From: Trema orientale
Taxonomy: Eukaryota; Streptophyta; Magnoliopsida; Rosales; Cannabaceae
NCBI GenBank assembly: GCA_002914845.1
Contig: JXTC01000026.1
Coordinates: forward strand, 1,236,712-1,300,711
Length of the DNA stretch: 64,000 nucleotides
Direction: 5' to 3'
The notes below the pieces were generated by a model. The model searched no databases and was not told where the DNA came from. It was given only the letters and a program-made list of their open reading frames with translations. A program made the translations under genes and the position numbers. Positions 25,010 through 36,453 of this stretch are shown here, in pieces; within the stretch, counting starts at the first letter, position 1, and each line of letters starts with the position of its first letter.

Positions 25010-25870
25010 TAAAAACCCTACTTAAATTAGAGTCATAGTTAGTCGAGTGCTTGTCAAATATGTACCAGGACTTTTTGAATAATCCTCAACTACTCGAAGA
25101 AAACAGGAGAAACCAGGAAAATCCTAACTAGATTGGCACCCTATACACAGCCTCTCCTTTCCATATCAACTAACCCCGATAAAGGAGCTTAATTAAAAAT
25201 GAAACATAAAAAATACAAAATTTTAATCTGAAAAAAAAAAAAATACAATCCGAAGATAAAATGCAACTAAATAATAAAAGAATGTATGGAAAGCTAAAAA
25301 AAGATCAAATACCCCAGGCCCTCATTAAAACCTACACAGACAAAAAACCCCTATAGGGAAAATTCCAGGTAGGAAAAATGAGTACCCCTAGAAAAATAAT
25401 AATTCTACAAAAGCATCAAATCATAAGCCACCAAAGGCTTAATGAGATCTGAAGAATGCCAACAAAAAAAACTGCGAAGTCTGAAGTCCATCATTCACCA
25501 ATTTATCAGAGCTACCTGATTAGCTTCCTGTAAATATATAAAACTACATTAATCCGTGGAGGAGAGACGGCTGAAAGAAAGACCCCAACGAGCACATAAA
25601 CGCCAAGGAGCTTCTTAATTTTGATCATTTTTTCAACAAATGCACCACAAAAAGAGGGATATGCCATAATAATCCAAAGCGTGAACCACAAATGATCCCA
25701 AGCTTATTCAATAGCCATAATAACCGTAATTAGTTCAGTCTCAAAAGTGACACCTTGTCCCAATGGATGTGCAAAACAATGCCTAACAAATCCCTGGAGT
25801 TTTTTTGAGAATACCACCACCATAACATGATAAACACGAAGAGACTATAACAGAATTGTTTTGAGGGTAC
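25010..25870 (-). mobile_element. LINE 3' end: RNase H domain remnant and tail
   Basis: Read on the minus strand from about 25850, the translation gives a GGIF-like start, then GFVRHCFAHPLGQGVTFETE, then LITVIMAIE, a stop, and AWDHLWFTLWI. This is the plant LINE RNase H pattern (..GCFAxPLGxGxxFEAEL..AIELAWDxxWxxLW). Further down, the pieces VLVGVFLSAVSP, IYRKLI and DKLVNDGLQ match the usual ..SFIYREANQVADKLAN end. In-frame stops and frame changes show it is dead. The following A/T-rich stretch to about 25010 would be the 3' untranslated tail. Confidence 0.65.
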
Positions 25871-26323
25871 CAAGTGGATTGGAAATAGATCACGGATCAC
25901 ACAGTGGGAACAATGCCATGCGATATGGCTGGCTTGAGTGATTGTCTACAACCTTGCCTTACAAGACCCATACTAGTGAAATTGGACCAAGCAACTTAAG
26001 ATGCCCAAAACACTAGATTTTGTCCTAAGGCCCAAATCCAATCAAAGCACATAGAAGCCCATTGGGCTTTCTTGAAGATTAAAGCACTTCCAAAATTCCA
26101 AGCCCAAAATGCCAAAATTGAAAAATCCCCGATGGATTGAATTCTCCGAAAAATTCCGGATTGATTTATCAAAATATCAAGTTTTAAAAAACTACTTAGG
26201 AAAATAATATTTTTAATACATATTTAGAAAAATATTATTTTTCTTTAAAATTGTTATTTTCAATTGCACTCGAGATAACTTGATTAGTTATTTTATATAT
26301 CTCATCAATTAATTAAAAATAGT
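25871..26323. other. Intergenic up to an assembly gap
   Basis: Contains a CCCATTGGGCTTT palindrome near 26058. No gene or bounded element is seen. Confidence 0.4.
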
Positions 26324-26344
26324 NNNNNNNNNNNNNNNNNNNNN
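26324..26344. other. Assembly gap (21 Ns)
   Basis: A run of N characters inside AT-rich DNA. The true gap length is unknown from the sequence. Confidence 0.99.
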
Positions 26345-26779
26345 GTCTAATTAAAATTCAAGATTTTTCAAACAATTTTAAAATCTAAGATTTTTCAATT
26401 TGTTTTTTTTAAATTACCATAAAAAATCAAATTTCCTCAAGATTAAAAAGTCACTTGAGCACGTTTTGAACAATGGAAAGGAAATATATCAAATATCAAT
26501 TGTTAAATATATATATATATATATTAGTTAATATGTTAGTGCATCAAGATCTTATGATAGAGCAAACTAGAACTAAAACTGTAAAAAATAGTATAAAAAA
26601 TACGATGCCTTAACTTTTGCATATTTCTATACGGTATTTTTAGATACATACCACATCTAGGTCAATAACTCGTTTAATATCCATACGAACAAAAAAATGC
26701 AGAACGGTGTATCAGGCAAGGCAGATCTTGTCAAGCCTAATGAGGAGGTCGTCACAAACGACAATGAGGATACTCATTA

Positions 26780-27120
26780 TAACAAAAATCATGATATGTG
26801 GCATTTGGAAATGTCACTCTTACATGTTCTTAGTGATATTTATGAAATTAGTGGCATTTGTAACAGACATGAAGGATACCCATGTGACTAAAACTTTAAT
26901 AATATTTGAAATGTCACTAAATAATACTTTTTTGGGTCATTTATAAAATACTACTAAATTGTATAAGTGACACCTTCAAATGTCACTCAATTATTTTATA
27001 TAATAATAAATGATAATATTTTAAAAACATAAAATAAAATTTTTAGTGGGATTTTAAAAATATTACTAAACATATCAGCGACATTTGGAAAAATGTCACT
27101 AGTATTCTAATCACTACATG
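26780..27120. repeat. CACTA-like subterminal repeat patch 1 (AGTGGCATTTG..AATGTCACT)
   Basis: Self-complementary short units such as GTGGCATTTGGAAATGTCAC and GACATTTGGAAAAATGTCAC recur about seven times. They match the two patches at 28680-29014 and 31330-31530. Just upstream (26697-26800) is GC-richer DNA with a short open frame (SGKADLVKPNEEVV) that may be a transposon coding remnant; I cannot assign it. Confidence 0.5.
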
Positions 27121-28679
27121 AATATTTATTATTAGTTACCAACTATTCTTTTAGTATCAAAATAATGTGTAAAAAAAATTTATTCTTATTTCTTCAATCT
27201 TCAATATATATATATATATATTACTAAAGTTCGGTTGCTATTTAGTAAACACATGTGAATGCTATATTGAATTAATTTCCGTGGGTTTAAGTTTTTTATT
27301 TTGAAATGTAATATTGACCATAAAATAAAAAAACAAAAAATAAAAATATTTATTGCTAAAATAATACAATTCACATGAATTCCAAATTACAAAAATTGTA
27401 TAGAAATTAAGTCTGTGAAAGAAAAAGAAAAGATAATTTGTAAAAGTTGTGAACTGAGTTGTTGACGTTGCTTTGATATTCAATGCACTCCTCTCATATG
27501 TGTATCTCAATAAATGGGAGAAAAAAAAGTAAAATTTTGTTATTGAAATATAATGTAGAAGTTTCCTAAAAAAACAAGAAAGAAGAAGGAGGAGATTAAC
27601 TTAAAAGATTAAATCTTATGTGCTTATTTTTTCTTTTTCCTCCTTCTCTTAATTCTGTACTCCCATCGATTTTTTATCTTTAGAAAGGAATTGTATTAGA
27701 TAAAGTTTTTAGTTAAATTAGTGAACCTAATAAAAAATTCCAAGAAAATATTAACAAAATTGATAAAATCAAAACAAGTCACTACAAAAAGAAATATGAA
27801 ATATAATATGAACACAAAATTACACTAGTATTAGAAAAGAAAGAAGACGAAGGCCTAAAAAGAAAAGAAAACGAAATCATGAGAGCCACACATTTGATCC
27901 AAATGTGATCATAAGTTAGTCAAGGGGTGAAAAAAACATTGTTGGGTAGATGAAAAAAAAAAACGAGTTAGTAGAAGATAAGTTAGTTTTAATTTTAATT
28001 TTCTTTCAATTTGGAGGTAGATAATTTTAGGACTTTCAAAAAATTTAAATTAAAATTTACTTGAAATTTTTGGGAATCTAGAAAAAATTTGAATTTTAAA
28101 TTATTTTCTTTTATCTATCTTAAATTTAATTTATTAATTATCAGTTTACAGACATTTTATTATTTTAATTACTTAAGTTAAAAATCTTGTACATAACTTT
28201 ACCCAAAAAAAATCTAATGTACAAATAATTTCACATTTCGTGTAAATTAGTTCTTAGGTTATCTTCTTATGTTTTTTTTTTTTTTTTAGTATTAGTTTAT
28301 TCCTGAGATAGCTTATTAAGTAGAAGTTCACTTCCGCACATAAAACTAATTTAGAATTTCTGCTAATGCTATTTTCTGAAGTAAAAAATTATTAATTTTA
28401 ATATTAATTCTTACGACATTTAATATCTTTAGAAATAACTTATTTCTTCTCATAAAAATTGAATGCACGATTGGTACAACTTGTATTTTTTTGAGGGGAG
28501 GTACAACCAGTATTTAACTAATCTAACAAAAACTAAGCAAATAAAAATAATAAAAAGAAAGAAATGCAAGGGGTACGATATCCTCTTTTTCCTTATTTTC
28601 TTTTAAGCTAAGTTTAAATTTGTTTCTTTCATTTTGTTTTATTTCCTATAATTATTAATAAGTTAATAAGTTGCATATG
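27121..28679. other. Intergenic, AT-rich
   Basis: No gene is supported. A CACTACAAAAAGAAATATG sequence at 27780 could be a CACTA terminus but has no matching partner with a 3-bp duplication. Confidence 0.4.
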
Positions 28680-29014
28680 AATAAGTAACATCTTTAAAAT
28701 GTTACTATATTTAAAATTATTTTCATTTCTTGAATATATTAAAGTGGTATTTCTAAAATGCTCCTAAATCAAAACATTAATGACATTTGAAAAATGTTAC
28801 CAAAGATAAATTTTAGTGACATTTTAAAAATGCCACTTTAATACATTTAAGAAATGCCACTAAATCTAAATTTTAGAATATGTATTTAATAGATCATAAT
28901 ATCTTTATAAATTAGAGACATTTTTCAACAAATGCCACTAAATATTATTATTGTGGCATTTTTAAGTAAATGTCAACAAATAAAATGTTACTTATTCATA
29001 TTATTGTTGTAGTG
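28680..29014. mobile_element. CACTA-like element end with subterminal repeats (patch 2)
   Basis: Units such as TAGTGACATTTTAAAAATGC and GTGGCATTTTTAAGTAAATG recur eight or more times. The patch ends ..ATTATTGTTGTAGTG at 29014, which reversed is CACTACAACAATAAT, a CACTA-type terminus. The other end is not identified. Confidence 0.5.
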
Positions 29015-31207
29015 ACTAGATGTGTTTTCTTGAAGTTTACATACAAAATAAATAAAAATTATTGAAATGTGATACATACCTTTTTTCTACGGTACAAGGC
29101 TATCTTTTTTTCTCTTTTCTGTTTTTTTTTTTTCTTTTTTTTTTTTTCCATTTTCTCTTACCAATCGGTTGATGATATTTAGTAATATTTGATTGCTAAT
29201 TCTTAATTACTAATTTAGTTCCTTACCAATTTAGTTACCCATAACCGTTCTTCTTTTTTTTCCCCCTAGTTTCTTGCTTACTATTATTAATTTTGATAAT
29301 ACCAAATTTTTTTTTCTTTTTCTTTCTATTTTTCAATTATTTTTTTTTCAATTCCACCCACTAATTTATTTACTAATTAATTTTGTTACTAGTAACAAGC
29401 CCAATAACCAATTTGGGATTATTGTTTGGGGCTTATAGAAATATGATCAAATTTTGGGTTCAATTTAAGTAAATATATATCCCTTTGTCAAATATTATAG
29501 TTAAATGTCCGGTATATATGTTTATATACTACGTGTAAAATTTTATATACTAAGTATAAAAAATTATATATCCATTATTCAATGCAGTAACTAAAATTGG
29601 TAAATATGTTTATCTACCAAGTGTAAAAATATATATACCTAGACATTTAGCTATAAAATTTTAAAAATGAACATCTGCTTAATCAAAATAAAAAATTGGT
29701 CATCCACCTAAATTTTTCTTATTGTTTCTTACGTCACCAACTATCAGATTGGTTACTCTGTTCCTATAATTACTAAGTCATCATATTGATAACTGATTTA
29801 CGTTTTCATAAACAAGGTATCGTATTTTTATAGTAATTATAATTGTTGCAGTGCTCTGAATTATTGTTTCGTACGTGTCTCTCTAATTTTTTTATTAATT
29901 TTATCATATTCAATTTGATTAAAATTAAATAATTTGTTTTGAAAGGAAGTTTAACGATAAAATAATAATGTAATATTGAAATTAAAGAAACGTTTATATG
30001 AAAATAACATATATATATATATATATGAAGCTCTTTTTTTGAGTAAAAACATATCCATGAAGTTATTAATTAGTTTTACAAGCATAAGAGAATTAATATT
30101 AATGGATTATCTCAAGAATAAACTCTTATAAAAGAAAAAGCTTGATATGCAAAGATTCAATTCAAGGCGTTCAATATTGTAATCTTTAAAATAAATTATA
30201 GAGTTACGTAACTAATGATTATTTCTAAAATTTCAATCCAAAAATGTGTGTTTTGGTAAAGTTTACGGTTTAAAGAATTCAAATTTAAATTACTAAAACC
30301 AACGAATTTTAATTTTTCCAATTTCCAAAAATTTAATGTAAAAATTAATTTTAATTTAAATTTTTTAGAGTTCCTAAAATTTATCATACAACAAAATTGA
30401 AACAAATTTTAAATAAAAACTAACACATCCTCCACTAGATTCTATCTTTTCTCATCAACCTTGCTTCTATTTAGATTAAGTTTAGGTCTCAAAATTTCTA
30501 TCTTCTGTTCTTTCACAGCCTTCATCTCTTTTTTAAAGCTGGTATATTCCTGTAAGTCTTCTTAAGTTTTTATTTCATACTTCATTTTGTAACTAGTGAT
30601 GTTTTTTTTAATTTTATTAATAGTTTTTCATGTTTTCTCTGAATTATTTATTAGATTTATTCATTTGATACAACACGTTTCTAGTGAGAAGAAAAAAGCC
30701 TGGATAGCAAACTGAAAGCACATTTCTATAGTAATTGATCTATAAGTATATCTCTTCTATCTTTTGTTCTTTTTCTTTTTTTTGAAATGTCCATCTTTTG
30801 TCTTTTTTCTTTCGACTTCTATAAGAGACGTCTATATAATGAGATGAATATGAGATGAGTGCATAAAGATCCAAGCAAAGGAAAGAAATTAATTCATAAA
30901 TATTTAGAAGATGATTTGTTTTTGTAGCCTTAAATTAATAAATTTTTGTTTAATTTTGAACTGATGTAAATTGAATTATTTTATTAATAAATATGTTTCT
31001 TTTTATTTTTCTGTTTTTATTTATAGTTAATATTAGATTGGAGTTATTTCTTTCATTACGAAATAGTAATAAAAACATAAACCGAGAAAATTAATTAGCT
31101 TCTTGTAAATTCAATACACTGAAAAAAAAAAAAAAAAGATACCTGTATATAATTAGCAATTACCAAACGTTATAGCAGGCTTTGTTTTCTAACCATTAAA
31201 AAAAAAA
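29015..31207. other. Intergenic, very AT-rich
   Basis: Long T runs lie around 29110-29150 and a (TA)n tract near 30009. No gene or bounded element is supported. Confidence 0.5.
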
Positions 31208-31297
31208 ATCAATGCTTAATATACATTTCTTTTTGTTTAAAAAAAAATTATAATCAATGCTTAATATACATTTCTTTTTGTTTAAAAAAAAATTATA
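31208..31297 (+). repeat. Perfect 45-bp tandem duplication
   Basis: Two identical 45-base units starting ATCAATGCTTAATATACATT stand head to tail (31208-31252 and 31253-31297). Exact identity points to a recent duplication, or to an assembly artefact. Confidence 0.9.
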
Positions 31298-31329
31298 AGG
31301 GAAATTTTAGTGTCTAGAATTGAATATTT

Positions 31330-31530
31330 GTCGTGACTAAATTAGTGACATTTTCTAAGTGTCATTAATATAAGTAAGTAACTTTTTTCAAAAGTTACCA
31401 AAACTTTTTTTTTAGACAATTAAAATATCTCTTATTAATTAATTAAATAATTTAGTGATATTTGAAAGTGACACTAATACAATTTAGTAGCATTTGATAA
31501 ATGCCACTAAAAATGATGATATAGTGATAT
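31330..31530. repeat. CACTA-like subterminal repeat patch 3
   Basis: Contains TTAGTGACATTTTCTAAGTG, TAGTAGCATTTGATAAATGC and related units, the same family as 26780-27120 and 28680-29014. It stops directly at the LTR start at 31534, so the LTR element probably inserted into it. Confidence 0.5.
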
Positions 31531-31533
31531 TTC

Positions 31534-31938
31534 TGATAAGTGTATTTTGCACTTACCTTTATATCCTTTCGAGCTTAAGAACTGCTCGTCTTTGAGCTTT
31601 TTTTACTTGTTTTGTTGTTTTTTATGCTTATTTCAGGTGAGAAGTCATTAAGAGGAGAATTCCAGCTTTTCAAGTAAAACTAAGGTTAAACCAAGGTAAT
31701 TTCGATTTTTTGCGAGCGAAAACAGACGAACGATATCTTAGCAATATGTAGCACCACCAGAATGGAAGGAACTCAGCAAAACTGGTCGTTGTAGCACCAA
31801 GTTGGCGTCACAGTGCCAAAAGTTTCAGAGACTTGGCACTATGGTGCCAGGAAGTGGGATTCGACACTTACTTACCATCAATATTACTTGTTGCGACCCG
31901 TATACTTAAGGTGTTTATGTTTTAGAAATAGCCCAACA
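31534..31938 (+). mobile_element. 5' LTR of an Athila/Tat-like Ty3/gypsy retrotransposon
   Basis: Starts TGATAAGTGTATTTTGCACT and ends GCCCAACA, six bases before the primer-binding site at 31945. The total is about 405 bp. The start position is inferred from TG and from the break with the neighbouring repeat patch. No 3' LTR partner was found in the window. Confidence 0.5.
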
Positions 31939-31944
31939 AGTTTT

Positions 31945-31962
31945 TGGTGCCGTTGCCAGGGA
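31945..31962 (+). promoter_or_regulatory. Retrotransposon primer-binding site
   Basis: TGGTGCCGTTGCCAGGGA is a two-mismatch form of TGGCGCCGTTGCCGGGGA. That phrase is the hallmark tRNA primer-binding site of Athila/Tat-group elements. Its placement just after ..AACA supports the LTR end. Confidence 0.7.
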
Positions 31963-32089
31963 ATACAGTGATTTATAATTTGTTAATACTAATATCAACC
32001 AGTTTAGATTTAATTCAAATTTTCTTTGTTTTTGTGCATATTTCAGGTACTAGAATTATAACATTTTTGTATAAGACGAGCAATGTGCC

Positions 32090-32490
32090 TTGAATTCTTG
32101 CCTCTAGATCCTAAAATTGAGCAAACCTTGAGGAAGCTTAGAAGATAGATAAATCAAAGGAACAACCCTCAACCTACCATGGCAGACTAAGACAATGCAA
32201 GGCGAGTTTGCCGTTCCCGTAGTCAATGGGGTCAGTTCTAGAATCCGAAAACCAGCCATCAATGCCAACAACTTTAAACTGAAGCCAGCTACTATTCAGA
32301 TGGTGCAAGGGACGTGTTAATTTGGTGGCTTGCCTAGTGATGATCCCAACCAATACATCATAAACTTTTTAGAGATATATGATACCTTCAAGTATAACGG
32401 AGTGAGCGATAATGCTATTCGATTGTGTTTGTTTCCGTTCTCTTTGAGGGGACAAGACCTAATGTAGCATACTTTTGGGGATTTAGTTTT
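32090..32490 (+). pseudogene. Broken gag of the Athila/Tat-like element
   Basis: Fragments in shifting frames read PKIEQTLRKLRR, QRNNPQPTMAD, INANNFKLKPATIQMVQG, then FGGLPSDDPNQYIINFLEIY and GVSDNAIRLCLFPFSLRGQ. The last pieces match the conserved gag phrases (NNFELKPALI.., FxGxPxEDPxxHLxxFxxxCD, GVSxDAIRLRLFPFSL) of this retrotransposon group. Frameshifts and stops prevent a product. No protease, RT or integrase follows, so the element is truncated after about 0.4 kb of gag. Confidence 0.7.
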
Positions 32491-34447
32491 TCCAGTTGTT
32501 GATATGTTTATTATTCCTAGCATTATTCTTATCATTAAGATCCAGAATTTGCTGCTTGTTTTAAAAGAAAAATGGTGCTTGATAATTGTACGATATGATT
32601 GATGCAGAGACTATGCTCCTCAGGGAGGTAGACGGACTAAGAAGCTCTAATTTTGATTAATTTCACGATCTGAAAAATCAAAATATTTAAACAACCCTTT
32701 CCCCGTTTACGACTCCAGCTTATAAATAAGCTGAGCAATCCTAAACGACAAGGTGGTCTAATGGATATAAAGTCAAACACAACATTACAAGACCAAAACG
32801 ACACTTTACTCATTAAAATAACAGAAACGACAAAGCTAGTCTAGCAACAATTAAAAAAATAAAATAAAAGAAGAAGAAGAAAAACGACAATGTGCAGCTA
32901 TTTTGTGAACAATAATGGTCCATGCATCAATGGGTTTATAATGTTACGAGTTTTGTAACTCGCGCTTTTACTGCGAGTTATATCGAGTTATGGTACATGG
33001 CATAATGAATTGGTATAAAAAAAATATGATAAATTGTTGTATTGTATAAATTATTATATATAAAATATTAGTTATGTTATTTATAATAGATAATATTTTT
33101 TTACAATAAGATGATATTTGTCCAAAATATTATAAAATATTGTTTAAAATATTACAAAATATTATTGTAATAAAGAGAATCGATCACTCATTTTATAACT
33201 TTTGTTTTCCTCTTTTTTCTTGTTGTTCTTCGCTACAATCAAAAAAATAATTGTTTTAGAATATGAAGAAAAAATATGACGAAATTATATGTTTTTTTAA
33301 AGAAAGGAAAGATAATGAATTTTTTGTTATTGAAATATAAAGTATTTATTTTTAGGTATAAATGAATTAATTGCTTAATTAATTTTTGTTTTATTGATGC
33401 TTCTCTTTATGTTGTTTCTAATCTGAAATTTAGAAAATATGTTATTAGTTAAATAATAAATAATATGTCTTATATTTCATAAATTAAATATAAATTGATA
33501 ATAAATTTTTTATCTTTCTATAATTTTTTTTTTTTGATCTAGTGGTATGATTGGTATTGTTTCTACTTCAGGAATGGTTGTTGGTGCTAGAAGAGATAAT
33601 ATGGTGAATTTATCGCTATCAAATATATGACAAAAGTGAAAAGAATTAAATTATGGGAAAAAAGAAGGTATGTTTTTAAAAATATACATGAAGTATTTTT
33701 TTTTTTGACTTGAATTGTTTATTATTTATGTATATAATATAAATTTAAAATCTTTTTTTATTTTTGTAGTTATATGCTTTATACACATATTTTCAATAAC
33801 ATTTATATCTGTTTTTTCCTTTATATATTTCTACAGACTAAATTCTTAGATGTGTTGTTTTCTTATTTACTTTCTGCCATTAATTGTGGTCTTATTTTTT
33901 TTATATACGAATAATTTTATATTTTAGTTATGCGTCCTATACATATGTTAATTTGATTGTCTTTTTTAGTGCAATATGATTCATATTTACATTTTTTTCC
34001 CTTAAAAATACGTTGTTTAGAGAAAAGATAAATTATTCGTATTCTTTTCAGCTTATAAAAAAAATATAAACTTATTTGTGTTCTATATAAGTAAAATTTT
34101 GTATCAAAATCTTCTCCATAGTGCATGTGATAAAAAAAATTTGTACTTGAATCTATTTATAATTAATTTAGCAGTAATTATTAAGAATATTTATTTTTTT
34201 ATTATAATAGTTAAAATATAATAAAATGGTAATACTATGGATGAAAATAAAGTATAAAACTTAAAATTAATTATTAAAATAATAATTCTCCGCTGGCAAT
34301 ATTTGTAGTACATACGTACATTGCAGTAAAACATATACCATACATAACTAGATTGTGTACGTAACTTATTAGCCTAACAATAATGGCCCTCACTAAAAGG
34401 GAAGAAAGGTTCACTATAAGAAAAAATAAATACCTCCATATTTTAAA
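32491..34447. other. Intergenic, AT-rich
   Basis: Short tRNA-like phrases at 32750 and 33535 have no B box. The small frames at 32535-32317 and 34126-33917 are on the minus strand without recognisable domains. No gene is supported. Confidence 0.5.
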
Positions 34448-34974
34448 GGATGCATCTATTGCCACCCTCTTGTCTACTTTCTATACACTCCTTTTAAATT
34501 AACTTTTTTATTTACTAAAACCTCAAATAAAATTACATTTAAGTACGTAAATGTAGAAAAATATATTCTCTTCATATACATTAAAATTAAAGGTATTTTG
34601 AACATATTTTGTTGTAGACAGCCTTCTATTTAGCATTACTTTTTGCAATCATCAACCAATTTTATGATTTAAATTGACGATTAATGAAAATATTTTAAAA
34701 TGTCATGGAAAATCTTACATATTTGATTTTCAGGTCACGCTTTAAAATATTTGGATATATTTTTCTAGTTTTTTCATGAATATGCCACAATAACTTTTAA
34801 TTTTTCTTAAAAGATAAAAGAGGAACGAATTGGATGGGAAAATATAGTTTAGAGGCTATTTTTGGAAAAATTGGGAGGTATAATTAGTAATAATTACATT
34901 TAGAATTTAAATGAGGTATGTTTTTAGTAAATGTGTGGAGAGAATAAACTGAGGAGTGGCAATAGAGCCATTTT
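34448..34974. mobile_element. Putative 0.5-kb MITE with terminal inverted repeats
   Basis: The left arm contains GCATCTATTGCCACCCTCTT and the right arm, reversed, GGCTCTATTGCCACTCCTCA. Similarity continues inward over about 50 bases (..CTTT..CACTC.., ..TTTACTAAAA..). The same 8-mer ATTTTAAA lies just outside each end (34440-34447, 34975-34982), though such an AT-rich word could match by chance. Confidence 0.45.
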
Positions 34975-35227
34975 ATTTTAAAATTCAAAAAATGTATACT
35001 CTCAGCCCATATTTTGACAAATACATCCTCCAAAAAATTACAAATTCATATCTATATATGTTATTCTTGTTTTCTAAAAGTAAAATATTTACAAAAAATT
35101 CGTTTGTACTAACATAAAGTGGGAAAGTGGGCAAAATCAGGAATATGGGTATAAAATTTTTGGAATTTCAAAATATGAAAGTATCTTTTTTATGTTTTGT
35201 AGAAACTAAGACTTAATATTTAAATTG

Positions 35228-35433
35228 CAGAAAGGTCAAACATGGGAGTATTCTCTTTTATATTTAACTCTGAAAATGGTTAAGAAATAAAAATGGGCCC
35301 CTTATAAACTTTTTACTATTCCATTTTAATATTTTTATTTTAGAAAAGCCAAACGTGAGAGTATTTTTTTGTATTTAACTCTAGAAAAGAGTTAAGAAAT
35401 AAAAGTGCGCCCCTTATAAATTTTTTACTATCC
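35228..35433 (+). repeat. Two-copy tandem repeat, period about 112 bp
   Basis: Copies at about 35230-35322 and 35342-35433 share AGAAARGYCAAACRTGRGAG, TATTTAACTCT, GTTAAGAAATAAAA and GCSCCTTATAAA blocks. They differ at roughly one base in eight. Confidence 0.65.
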
Positions 35434-36234
35434 CCATATAGATCTCGTATTTTAGAATTTTCCAATAAGCCATTCAAGCTCTTAAATTTTGAAAATATCT
35501 CCGTTAAACCAATATTTTTAACTCCACTAATCTTTTTTAACAATAATATCACTTGTTACGAACTATGAATTAGGACATATTGCAAAAGATGTCGCGAATA
35601 AGCTTCCAAAATGACTTCAATTACGTACCATCTTCATTAACGAGTTCTTCCTTCCTTTTATGGGAGCCAGAACGTGTATTTACCCTCTTTTGTTGTCTAT
35701 CATCAATTATTACACGTTTTAAAAGCTGGCTGTTCATTCAAAGAGATTGAAGATGATAATTTTAACTCAATTTCAAAAGTTCGAACATTTAGAAAATTGG
35801 GCATAATGGGAACATTTTTGAAAATTGAAAGGCTTAACTAAGTGATAATTTTTGAGTTTATAAGGACAGTAGGTATTTTTTTTTTACGTATTCATAGATA
35901 TTATTTTGCCCAGTTAAAATTTATTATGCACGTTTTTTCATAGTAAAAGGTGGAGAAATAAAATTATTAAAGAATGAGTATTTATCTTTATATTTTTTTT
36001 CAACTGCTCAGATTATGTTAGTTGTTAAATAATGATCCAATGACTAAAAAAATACCTTTAGATAGATTAAAAAAAAAAACTATTAGATTGGGAACTTATA
36101 TATATGCGCATATTAGATGCGTGATTATAGGTGCATAAAAATATATTTTTGGACATGATATAATTAACAGCATTTTCCAATATTGAAAGGCTTTTGGTGC
36201 AATTTTAGTAAAATTATTTTGCATATATCAATTT

Positions 36235-36444
36235 GAGTAATGCTTGGGACACCAAATATTTATACCAAAAACTTATACCCATGATGTATCATCTATTTCA
36301 ACTACTATTTTATTTAAAGTGGGACCACACCATTTAAAATTTAATAGTTGAAATGGATGCCACATCATGTGGTGTAAGTTTTTAGTATAAATATTTGGTG
36401 TCCCTAGCATTTGGTATAAATATTTGGTGTCCTTAGCATTACTC
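36235..36444. mobile_element. Mutator-like MITE with intact 9-bp target duplication and duplicated 3' end
   Basis: Termini are GAGTAATGCTTGGGACACCA and the complement. The perfect 9-mer TATCAATTT flanks it at 36226-36234 and 36445-36453. The inner part GTGGGACCACAC is shared with the copy at 12530. The right end carries an extra near-identical 31-base end unit (..GGTATAAATATTTGGTGTCC twice), so the tip is duplicated. Confidence 0.87.
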
Positions 36445-36453
36445 TATCAATTT

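Noticed and set aside
27780..29014. A complete CACTA element from CACTACAAAAAG to GTAGTG
   Set aside because: The flanking 3-mers (AGT and ACT) do not match and subterminal repeats are seen only near the right end.
32750..32790. TGGTCTAATGGATA, a tRNA A-box-like word (a similar one is at 33537)
   Set aside because: No B box or acceptor stem follows in either place.
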